Positions 29,654-39,000 of a stretch of 64,000 nucleotides of DNA are shown here, piece by piece. The notes under the pieces are model-generated. The model searched no databases, was not told where the DNA came from, and saw only the letters and a program-made list of their open reading frames with translations. The DNA comes from Chloroflexi bacterium HGW-Chloroflexi-6 (GTDB lineage Bacteria > Chloroflexota > Anaerolineae > Anaerolineales > Villigracilaceae): the NCBI GenBank assembly GCA_002840685.1, contig PHBU01000007.1, positions 186,001 to 250,000 of the forward strand. Direction: 5' to 3'. Position numbers and translations under genes: made by a program. Position 1 is the stretch's first letter; every line of letters begins with the position of its first letter.

Positions 29654-30181
29654 ATGGCAACTGAACGCAAAGGACTGATCAAATTTGCGGGCGCGGAGCA
29701 AACCGTCGTTGGCAATGATGTCAAAGTCGGGCAAAAAGCCCCTGAGTTTACCATCCAAAAAACCGACTGGAGCCTGACCAAGGCTTTCAAAGAAACCAAA
29801 GGTAAAGTTCGCATCATTGCGTCTGTGCCTTCGCTCGATACGCCGGTCTGTGATCGCGAGACCCGCAGATTTAATGAAGAAGCTGCCAAGCTGAGCAAAG
29901 ATGTGGTTGTACTTGTGGTCAGCATGGATCTGCCAGTTGCCCAAAAGCGTTGGTGTGGCGCGGCTGGGGTTGACCAGGTGCAAACTTTTTCAGATGTGGT
30001 CAAAGCTGATTTTGGCAAAAAATATGGCACCTTGATGAAAGAAGTCCGCCTTTTGCGCCGCGCCGTATTTGTGGTCAATAAAAAGGGCGTGGTCACTTAT
30101 GCCGCCTATATGGCTGTCAATGGCGACGAACCGAAATACGATGATGTGCTCGACGCCGCGCGCAAAGCGCTTGGCAAGTAG
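29654..30181 (+). CDS. tpx: thiol peroxidase
   Basis: SVPSLDTPVCDRETRRFNEEA catalytic motif. Confidence 0.93.
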   Translation: MATERKGLIKFAGAEQTVVGNDVKVGQKAPEFTIQKTDWSLTKAFKETKGKVRIIASVPSLDTPVCDRETRRFNEEAAKLSKDVVVLVVSMDLPVAQKRWCGAAGVDQVQTFSDVVKADFGKKYGTLMKEVRLLRRAVFVVNKKGVVTYAAYMAVNGDEPKYDDVLDAARKALGK

Positions 30182-30199
30182 ATCCCCAAAGGAGTTCGT

Positions 30200-30613
30200 A
30201 TGATTACGGTCAAACCCAAAGCTGGCCGTGGGGGAGCAATGGCAGAACGCCGCCGGATGCTGGTCGAAACGATTGGCTGGCAGGTGCGCGTCCAGCACCA
30301 TGTTTGGAGCCCGCCAACCGATCTTTTTGAAACCCAATCTGATTATGTTGTGCGGGTCGAAGTGGCGGGGATGCGTGAGCAGGATTTCTCTGTCACCCTT
30401 GAACACAACTACCTGACCATCAGCGGCAACCGTATTGAACCTCACGAACGCCGCGCCTATCACCAGATGGAAGTCCGCTTTGGTGAATTCAGCACCGTTG
30501 TAGCCTTGCCCGGCCCGGTCGATATCAAAGCCTCCCGTGCCGAATACGAAGATGGCTTCTTGACTGTCATCCTGCCCAAAGCCAACCCCAACCAAATCTT
30601 AGTTAAGGGATAA
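30200..30613 (+). CDS. Hsp20/alpha-crystallin small heat shock protein
   Basis: [31 protein letters not shown]; alpha-crystallin fold signature. Confidence 0.9.
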   Translation: MITVKPKAGRGGAMAERRRMLVETIGWQVRVQHHVWSPPTDLFETQSDYVVRVEVAGMREQDFSVTLEHNYLTISGNRIEPHERRAYHQMEVRFGEFSTVVALPGPVDIKASRAEYEDGFLTVILPKANPNQILVKG

Positions 30614-30624
30614 CCCTCGCCTCT

Positions 30625-33252
30625 ATGCCTGCCTCCCGTTGGAATTCCAACCCTGCCGACCTGTTCAAGTGGATTAACAGCGACGACGATGCTGAACTAC
30701 TCAAAATGTTCATCCCGTCGCTTTTTTCTGATTTCTTAAGTGGGGATGAAACCCCGGACTCTGTTGCCCCTGTGCTTGACCCCGCTCAAATCGCCGAATC
30801 CACCCCTGAAATTATCCCGATCCTGCCGCTGCGTGGGCTGGTCGTCTATCCCCAGACCGCCGTCCCGCTGACGATCGGTCAGCCGCGCTCGGTCAAATTG
30901 GTTGACGACGTTGTCGGTGGCGATCGCTTCATCGGCCTGGTCGCCTCCAAAAATCCGGATCTTGAAACGCCCGGCCCCGATGATCTGTATGTTGTCGGGT
31001 CGCTGGCAACCGTCCATCGCCTGCTGCGCGCCCCAGACGGCACCATCCGCATTTTGGTGCAGGGACTTGAGCGTTTCCGCGTTATCGAATACACCCAGAC
31101 CGAACCTTACTTGATGGCGCGTATCGAGCGCATCCCCGAAGCTGCCGAAGAAGGCCTGGAATTGGATGCCCTGGCGCGCAACGCCCGCGACCAGTTTGCC
31201 GGGATCGCCGAGATGATCCCGTCTTTCCCGCGCGAGTTGGTTGCATCTATCACCGGCATCGAAGACCCGCTCCAGACCGTGTATGCCATCGCCAATTTTC
31301 AGCGCATCGACCTGGAAGATGCCCAAACCCTGCTCGAACTTGATTCAGCCACCGACAAGCTGCGCAAGCTGATCGGGTTGTTGGTGCGCGAGAGCGAAGT
31401 GCTGCAGCTTGGGCAGAAGATCCAGAACGAAGCCCGCTCCGAGATCGACAAAGTCCAGCGTGAATATTTCCTGCGCGAGCAGCTGAAAGCCATTCAGAAG
31501 GAACTTGGCGAGCGCGATGAGCAGGCGGTCGAGGTTGAAGAATTCCGCAAGAAGATCGACGAAGCCAAAATGGCCGAAGAAGCGGACAAACAGGCCCGCC
31601 GTGAATTGGACCGCTTATCGCGCCTGCCAACCGCTGCCGCGGAGTACGGGGTTATCCGCACTTATCTCGATTGGATGACCGCCCTGCCATGGGCCAAAGT
31701 TACCCAGGATAATTTGGACATTCCTCATGCCCGCCAGGTCTTGGACAAAGATCATTACGGGCTGGACGACATCAAAGAACGCATCCTTGAATTTTTGGCG
31801 ATTCGCAAGCTGCGCATCGATCGCCGCGACGAGGAACAAACTGTATCGGACGATGTCATCCGGCGTGAGCGCGAGGGTGTGATCTTGTGCTTCGTTGGCC
31901 CGCCCGGCGTTGGCAAAACCTCGCTCGGACAGTCGATTGCGCGCGCCATGGAGCGTAAGTTTGTGCGCATTTCATTGGGTGGCGTGCGCGACGAGGCTGA
32001 GATCCGCGGGCACCGCCGAACGTATATCGGCGCCATGCCGGGGCGCATTCTGCAAGCCTTGCGCCGGATCGAGAGCCGCAATCCGGTCTTTATGCTCGAC
32101 GAAGTCGACAAACTGGTCAACGACTTCCACGGTGACCCGTCTTCGGCGCTGCTGGAAGTGCTTGACCCCGAACAAAATGGCGAATTCCGTGACAATTACC
32201 TGGAAGTGGCCTACGATCTTTCGCAGGTCATGTTCATTACCACCGCCAACACCCTTGAGACCATTCCCGGTCCTTTGCGCGACCGGATGGAGATCATTTC
32301 GCTTTCCGGCTATACCGAAGGCGAAAAAATCGCGATTGCCAAAGGCTATTTGATCCCGCGCCAGATCCGTGAGAACAGCCTGAAGCCGGGAGAAGTCTCT
32401 TTTTCAGACGAGGCGCTCAAGGTCATCATCAATCAGTACACCCGCGAAGCAGGTGTAAGGAATTTGGAACGTAACATCGGCTCGGTCTGCCGTAAAATTG
32501 GCACACGCATTGCCGAAAGCAAAGGCACCAGCTTCAGCGTCACCCCCGAGTTTGTCAAAGAGCTGCTGGGCAACCCCTTCTTCCAGGGTCCGGAAGAGAT
32601 GAACGTCCGCACTGCTGTTCCGGGTGTGGTGGCCGGCCTGGCCTGGACGCCCTATGGCGGCGACGTGCTTTTCATCGAAGCCACTCGCATGCCCGGCGCC
32701 AAAGGTTTCCAGGTGACGGGTTCGGTTGGCAACGTGATGCAGGAATCGGCCCGCGCCGCCCTGTCTTACGTCCGCTCTCGGGCCGAACAACTGGGATTAC
32801 AGGTCAACTTTTTTGAAAAATCAGACCTGCACCTGCATGTTCCTTCTGGCGCGCAGCCCAAAGACGGACCCTCTGCCGGGGTGGCGATCGCTACTGCGCT
32901 CGTTTCGTTAATTTCCGGGCGTTTGATGCATAAGGGTGTCGGTATGACTGGCGAAATTACCCTGCGGGGGCAGGTTTTGCCGGTTGGCGGCATTAAAGAA
33001 AAAGTGCTGGCAGCCCATCGCAACGGCCTGCGCACGGTCATCCTGCCCAAACGCAATGAAATGGATTTGGATGACGTACCGGAAGAAATTAAAAAAACCA
33101 TGACCTTCATCTTCGCCGAAAGCGTGGATGATGTCCTTTCTGCCGCGCTGGAGCCTCATCCGCAAGCACCTCCCGTGCCTGAGCCGGCGGCCAAAAAGCG
33201 GAAAACGTCTCGAAAAAAGGAAAACACGGATGCCCAAGATCATGCTGGCTGA
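30625..33252 (+). CDS. lon: ATP-dependent Lon protease
   Basis: [32 protein letters not shown] catalytic Ser/Lys region. Confidence 0.97.
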   Translation: MPASRWNSNPADLFKWINSDDDAELLKMFIPSLFSDFLSGDETPDSVAPVLDPAQIAESTPEIIPILPLRGLVVYPQTAVPLTIGQPRSVKLVDDVVGGDRFIGLVASKNPDLETPGPDDLYVVGSLATVHRLLRAPDGTIRILVQGLERFRVIEYTQTEPYLMARIERIPEAAEEGLELDALARNARDQFAGIAEMIPSFPRELVASITGIEDPLQTVYAIANFQRIDLEDAQTLLELDSATDKLRKLIGLLVRESEVLQLGQKIQNEARSEIDKVQREYFLREQLKAIQKELGERDEQAVEVEEFRKKIDEAKMAEEADKQARRELDRLSRLPTAAAEYGVIRTYLDWMTALPWAKVTQDNLDIPHARQVLDKDHYGLDDIKERILEFLAIRKLRIDRRDEEQTVSDDVIRREREGVILCFVGPPGVGKTSLGQSIARAMERKFVRISLGGVRDEAEIRGHRRTYIGAMPGRILQALRRIESRNPVFMLDEVDKLVNDFHGDPSSALLEVLDPEQNGEFRDNYLEVAYDLSQVMFITTANTLETIPGPLRDRMEIISLSGYTEGEKIAIAKGYLIPRQIRENSLKPGEVSFSDEALKVIINQYTREAGVRNLERNIGSVCRKIGTRIAESKGTSFSVTPEFVKELLGNPFFQGPEEMNVRTAVPGVVAGLAWTPYGGDVLFIEATRMPGAKGFQVTGSVGNVMQESARAALSYVRSRAEQLGLQVNFFEKSDLHLHVPSGAQPKDGPSAGVAIATALVSLISGRLMHKGVGMTGEITLRGQVLPVGGIKEKVLAAHRNGLRTVILPKRNEMDLDDVPEEIKKTMTFIFAESVDDVLSAALEPHPQAPPVPEPAAKKRKTSRKKENTDAQDHAG

Positions 33253-33595
33253 GGACGATCCAACCATGCTCAGGTTGCTCAAAACTTTGATGGAGCTTGA
33301 GGGTTTTGATGCTGTTCCCTTGGCCATGAATGAAAACGTTTTGGATGCGGTTCATCGCGAATCCCCGGATGTGCTCTTGCTGGATGTGCACCTGCCTCAG
33401 GGCAATGGTCTTGATTTCCTGCGTCAGATACGCGCTGATGCGCGCTTCGAGCGCTTGATCGTTCTGATGGCCTCCGGGATGAGCCTGAAAGATGAATGTC
33501 TGGCTGCCGGGGCCAATGCTTTCCTGCTCAAACCATTTATGCCTGACATGCTGATCGACTCTATTCGTTCCATGCTTGCATCCCGCCCCGGTTGA
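33230..33595 (+). CDS. single-domain response regulator
   Basis: [30 protein letters not shown]; overlaps the lon 3' end by 23 bp. Confidence 0.88.
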   Translation: MPKIMLAEDDPTMLRLLKTLMELEGFDAVPLAMNENVLDAVHRESPDVLLLDVHLPQGNGLDFLRQIRADARFERLIVLMASGMSLKDECLAAGANAFLLKPFMPDMLIDSIRSMLASRPG

Positions 33596-33601
33596 TCGAC
33601 C

Positions 33602-34027
33602 ATGGAAGTTACCCTGCGCACGTTCCGCTTTGAGCAAGATTACCCTGCCGTGATCGATCTTTGGGAGCGCTGCGGGCCGGGCGTACAGGTTCGCCGGTCA
33701 GACGAGCCGGAAGAGATCAAGAAAAAACTGACCCGCGACCCGGATCTGTTCCTTGTTGCAGAATGCGAACAAAAAATAGTTGGCACTGTGATGGGTGGGT
33801 TCGATGGGCGGCGCGGCATGGTGTACCACCTGGCTGTTGAACCCGCTTTTCGTGTGCACGGTGTTGGGGGCAAATTGATGCAGGAAGTTGAATCCCGTTT
33901 GCAAGACAAAGGCTGCCTTAAAGCTTACCTGCTGGTTACCAATGAGAACGATGAAGTTATTCCGTTCTACGAAAAACGTGGCTGGCAGGAAATGAAACTG
34001 CACCTGTTCGGCAAAAATTTATCCTGA
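33602..34027 (+). CDS. GNAT family N-acetyltransferase
   Basis: VYHLAVEPAFRVHGVGGKLMQEVE. Confidence 0.9.
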   Translation: MEVTLRTFRFEQDYPAVIDLWERCGPGVQVRRSDEPEEIKKKLTRDPDLFLVAECEQKIVGTVMGGFDGRRGMVYHLAVEPAFRVHGVGGKLMQEVESRLQDKGCLKAYLLVTNENDEVIPFYEKRGWQEMKLHLFGKNLS

Positions 34028-34033
34028 TTTCCC

Positions 34034-34537
34034 ATGTCCATTCAAATTGCCATCCTGACCGTTTCAGATCGTTCTTTTCGTGGAGAACGGGAAGATCTTT
34101 CTGGTCCGGCCCTGCAGGCGCAAGTGGTTGCCCTCGGCTGGCAGGTTTGGCGTGTCTCCATCGTCCCCGATGAAATGGATCAAATTGCCGGCACCCTGTC
34201 AGCCTGGGCCGACAGCGGCCAGGTAGATGTCATCCTGACCACGGGCGGGACCGGTTTTGCTCCGCGCGACATCACGCCTGAAGCCACCCGCCAGGTGGTT
34301 GAGCGCCTGACCCCGGGCCTCGACGAGGCCATGCGCGCCGCCAGTCTCAAGATCACGGCGCATGCCATGCTCTCTCGCGCCCTTTCTGGAATTCGTAAAC
34401 GCACACTGATCGTCAACCTGCCGGGCAGCCCGCGCGGCGCGGTTGAAAATTTCCTGACTATCGCGCCGGTCTTGCCGCATGCTGTGGAGTTGTTGCACGA
34501 AGATGCCGCCGCCGAAGGCGGGCATCGCAGTCTTTGA
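34034..34537 (+). CDS. MoaB/MogA family molybdenum cofactor protein
   Basis: ILTTGGTGFAPRDITPEAT. Confidence 0.92.
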   Translation: MSIQIAILTVSDRSFRGEREDLSGPALQAQVVALGWQVWRVSIVPDEMDQIAGTLSAWADSGQVDVILTTGGTGFAPRDITPEATRQVVERLTPGLDEAMRAASLKITAHAMLSRALSGIRKRTLIVNLPGSPRGAVENFLTIAPVLPHAVELLHEDAAAEGGHRSL

Positions 34538-34544
34538 ATCAACT

Positions 34545-34574
34545 TGCAGGCCAATTTGGCCTGCATCTTTTTTT
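34545..34574 (+). terminator. terminator after moaB-like gene
   Basis: TGCAGGCCAA/TTGGCCTGCA plus T-run. Confidence 0.85.
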
Positions 34575-34634
34575 ATGAGGGGCAGCCTGGCGAAATTAAC
34601 GCCTCGGGATGTTTTTTGATAAGGACGAACGAAC

Positions 34635-35939
34635 ATGACCATTCCCAACTCCACCCCGGTTTACGCAGTCCCCGAAGATAAGCTGGTCCCGGTCAGCGAT
34701 CATTTAAGCGGTTTGATGGACATTCCGCCTTCGCGCATGTTCCTGATCAACAAATCGCTCAAAGTCTACCAGCAAAACAACCCCGGCGCGGTGGTTTTCG
34801 ACGCATCCCAGGGCGATGGCGGCGCATCGCTGCCAGGTGTGCCCACAATCATCCTGGAACGCGCCGCCCAGATGCAGATCGAGCACGGCACCGCCTACGA
34901 TATGCCCTACGGCACGGACGCCTACCGCAAAGCGGTCGTCGAGCAATACTGGAAACTGGATTCGAGTCTGAGGGTTGGCCCGGCCAATGTGCTCGGCGCA
35001 TGCGGTGGACGGGATGCCCTGGTCAAAGCCTACGGCGCGATGCTCTCGCTCGGCCATGGCCGTCAGGGCGACCTGATCATGGTCTCGCGCGTGCCGTGGA
35101 TCTCGTATAACTGGGGGCCGTACGGTGTCGGGGCGAACACGCTCTGGGCGCCTGGCGACCCGGCCCAGGGTTGGGCCTATTCCGAAGATGCGATCCACGA
35201 GAGTGTGGCCTTCGCAGCCCGCAGCGGACGCAAGATCGCCGGGCTGGTCATCACCAATCCCGACAACCCGACCGGGCTGACGGTTTCGGTCGAGAAACAG
35301 GTTTCACTGGCCAGGACCGCCCTCGAAGCTGGCGTGGCCTTTGTTTTCTTCGACTGGATGTACCACTACGTTACAGATGAAACCCCGATGGATTTGAACA
35401 CTTTCCTGCCGCATTTCAGCTCCGAAGAGCGCAAGCGCCTGTTCTTCCTGGATGGGATTACCAAAAGCCTGGGTGGCTCGAACATCCGCAACTGCCACCT
35501 GATCGCGGACGAGGATGTGGTCAAGTTCATGGCCGCGCGCGCCTCGCACACGGTTTACCCGACCTTCTACTCGCTGGCGGTGGCAATGGCCGCCTATGAG
35601 ATGGGATATTTCGAAGCCAGCCGCTCGATCATTGAGCCGACCAACGCCAGCCGCGCGCTTCTGCAAGGTTTGCTCGCCCAAAGCGGTCTGCAGCACATCC
35701 TTGGCAAGGGCTATTATGCATTTATTAATGTGGGGGAAAACATCAGAGCCAAAGGCTGGCCCGACGGCGAACCGCTTGGCCAGTACCTGGCCGAAAACTT
35801 CGGTGTGGCGGTCGTGCCGGGAGCATTTTTCTCACCCTTCGGCGGCGACTGGATCCGTTTCTCGTACGCCACTCCGCCGGAGCGAACGCGGGCGGCCTGG
35901 GAGCGGCTGGTGGATGGGTTGGAGAGTTTGAAAGGCTGA
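34635..35939 (+). CDS. class I/II aminotransferase
   Basis: ITNPDNPTGLTVS; FFDWMYHY; DGITKSLGGSNIR. Confidence 0.88.
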   Translation: MTIPNSTPVYAVPEDKLVPVSDHLSGLMDIPPSRMFLINKSLKVYQQNNPGAVVFDASQGDGGASLPGVPTIILERAAQMQIEHGTAYDMPYGTDAYRKAVVEQYWKLDSSLRVGPANVLGACGGRDALVKAYGAMLSLGHGRQGDLIMVSRVPWISYNWGPYGVGANTLWAPGDPAQGWAYSEDAIHESVAFAARSGRKIAGLVITNPDNPTGLTVSVEKQVSLARTALEAGVAFVFFDWMYHYVTDETPMDLNTFLPHFSSEERKRLFFLDGITKSLGGSNIRNCHLIADEDVVKFMAARASHTVYPTFYSLAVAMAAYEMGYFEASRSIIEPTNASRALLQGLLAQSGLQHILGKGYYAFINVGENIRAKGWPDGEPLGQYLAENFGVAVVPGAFFSPFGGDWIRFSYATPPERTRAAWERLVDGLESLKG

Positions 35940-35949
35940 TTAAAGAGAA

Positions 35950-35987
35950 AAACGGCGGCTGCCATACAAGGCGGTCGCCGTTTTTTT
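35950..35987 (+). terminator. terminator after aminotransferase
   Basis: AAACGGCG...CGCCGTTTTTTT. Confidence 0.85.
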
Positions 35988-36055
35988 GATATTTGTGGTG
36001 TGGAAGAAAATTCTGCAGTTCAGGGCGGGCAGATTAGCAATCATCCCTACGGGCG

Positions 36056-39000
36056 CTAGCCATTCTCCCCGGCCAGCCGCGCAATTTGCAGCACGCAGCA
36101 GCGTAGGACAGCCTGTTTTTCGGCGGGCATGGCGGTTTCTTCGATCAGCGCGATGCGTTCCACATCGTTGATGGCGCGGATGATGCTGACCGGCACTTCG
36201 ATGCTGCCTTCGGTCATGTTGCTGAGTTGTTCGACTGCGCCGACCAGGAATTGGCGCATTTCATCGTCAACGCGGGCAGAGCGCAGGAAATCGGTCAGCG
36301 CCGAGGGTAATTTTTGTCCGCGAGCGGCGCCCGAGGCTCCGGGTGAGCGGGTTGACGAGACCGAATGCAGGGCTGTCGCCAGTTCGGTAAAACTCTGAAC
36401 GCGCTGGTAAATCGAGTCGCCCATCAAATCCCAGATGACCGAGCGCCAGTAGCGCACCTGTTCTGGCAGTTGTAGCAGCTGTGTAACCTGCTTCTGCCAG
36501 CTTGCATCGATCTTGCCGTAACCCTGTGGGTGGGCATCTTGCAGCATCCGACCCAGGTCGGTGTTGAACAGGTTTTCCTGCATCAAGACTGCCAGGTCGG
36601 GGCGCAGGGTTGGCAGCAGGTCGGGGATGAAGACTCCGTTTTCGACAAAATCGCTGACGTTCAAGCCGTGCCGCCGCAGAAGCTCCTGCTGGAACAAGGA
36701 GATGAAGCGCAGCATGGCATCGTTGTCTTCGCGCAAGGCCACAAAGGCTGAGTTCCCGGCCGGGAAGGCTGTTTCGATGCGCTTGACGAATTCTCCCCGC
36801 CAGTCCTGGTAAATGCGCAGGGTGTGCAGGATCTCGTAGATCGGCAGGCGCGGCAAAAGGCGCTCGGCGATCAGGCTGTCGCGCTCGGCGTCGGGCAGGG
36901 TTTTTTGGGCGTAATATTCCAGGGCGCGGAACAGGCCGGTGGTCAGCTGGTTGATGCCCAGAACGCTGGTTTGCGACTGGTTGTGGGCGATGGCCCGCAG
37001 CAAACTGCCGTGCTTCGAGAGCGGGATCATTTCGGCAACGTTGGCCAGGATCTGCTGTCCCCGGTCGACACCCGAGGCGGTCCGCAGGCGGGAGGTGGGG
37101 CGGTCACGCAACTGGGGAATGGAGCGCCCGATAAAGTACGAAATGATGTGGATGCCGAAGACATCCTCCGGCCTGCCGTAGACAATGTGGCGGAAGTGCT
37201 CGGTCAATTCTCCCAGGAAACCCTCGTAGAGTGCTTCCGGCATCCCGATCGTCAGGCGTTCCAACTCTTGCACGCCGCGGCTTTTGAGCCCCAGGCGGCT
37301 TTCGGTCAGAGTTTCAGCGGCCCGCAGCAAATTCTGGCGGTGTTCTTTTTGCGATTCACGGACGTGATAGAGCAGATTCGCCAGATCACGCACGGGCAAA
37401 AAGCGCAAATGTTCTGCCAGGCTGCTCTGGAAGGTGCGCAAATCACCACCGAGAAAGACCCCCTGGAGCGGGGTGACGGCATAGGCGGTGCTTTTCTGGG
37501 CCGCTTGCGGTAGATTTCTGGACAGCCGGCGGTGATCGTTGCCCGCGTTGATAAAGGCTGGTTTGCCGGCCACGTGCGAGTAATACCCACCTTGGCGCTG
37601 CATCGGCTCGCCGCTGCCCAATTTGATGCGCATTGTATCTGCGGCGCCATGTTCCGCCAGCCAGGTCTGGACTGCATATTTGGCTTTGATGTATTGAAAC
37701 GCACCATTGGCCTGGCTGATCTGCTGGCTCAGATCGGAGCCGGCGATGAAAACCTCGGTCATGATCTCTGCCAGGCGGCTCTGCGGCGTCTGTTCCGTGT
37801 GTCGGCTTTGGGTGGCGTAATCCCAGATGCGGTCGAGATAGTTCGGGATGTTCGTGACCGCATCGAGATCTTCAAATAAAGGAATTAACCAGATGGAGGG
37901 CAGCTCGGAATCGGGGTGTTTGCGCCGGGTCTGCTCGGTCTGGGTGCTCATTTTTCGGTCAAGGGCGATCAGCGCTTCGGGTTTGGAAGACATGCTGATC
38001 TGTAGGGCCAGGGTCATGCCCGGATTGCCATATTTTCCGGCGATGGCATTGATCTCCTGCATATTAAAGGCAGTCGTGTCGATGGCGAACTGGTCGCGGG
38101 CGGTGATCATGCCCTGGTGGATGCGTGGCGTAATGACCATGCGCTGCAAGATGTCGCGGTATCCGACCACTTCCCGCAGGAGCGGCTCCACCGCCCGGTT
38201 GGCCTGGATATCCGGAATCAGCGTGTGCAATTGCTTGCGCAGTTTCTTGTTGAGTGAAAAATAAGTTTCCATCATGCTTCGGCGTTGTTCGCGAAGCTCA
38301 CTCATCTTTTGTTCAAAACGGTCATTGTGCTGCCACAGGACCCTGGTCGGGTCACGGCGCAGGTGCAATTGGGTGGCCAATCGCTCGAGTGGGGTGGAAT
38401 CGACCGAGAAAGGCAGAATGCCGCGGTAGCGTTGTTCCAGTTGATGGGTCAACTGCGTGATGGTGTTCAGTAGTTGCGTAAAAGTGCGGCTGCGCTGCGG
38501 CAACCGGTCCAACTCAAACAAAAGATCCGGGGAAATCTGGATGTGCGAATCGGCTTTGTGGAGCAGGTTGAGGATCTGCGCCATGCGCCGGACGTTTTCC
38601 ATTACCGCGGCGGCGATCAAACGGTGACCCTGGCCTGATGGACGGTTGCTGCCGTCCCAGTCGCTCCAGAAAGACAAGAAGGGGCTGAGGGTGGTATCGG
38701 TAAATAGTTCGGTGTAGCCCTCGCTGGCGATCAGCGTATCAAGATCGACCAGGATTTCATCCGCTTCGAGCTGGGAGTTGATGCTGACGTTCTGCCCCAG
38801 GAATTCGTGGAGCATTTCGTGCCCGGCCTTTTCGATCAGCGCAGACGGAACCGGCTGCCTGGCGATCAAGGCTCGCAGGATGGAATCGAAAGTCATTTCC
38901 GTCTGCAGGGAGTATCTTTGGGTCGGGTGGACGGTGCGATCATAATTGCGTAGGCGGAAAAGCCGCTGGCGGCGGGAGAGAGAGTCCTTCATGAACTCAC

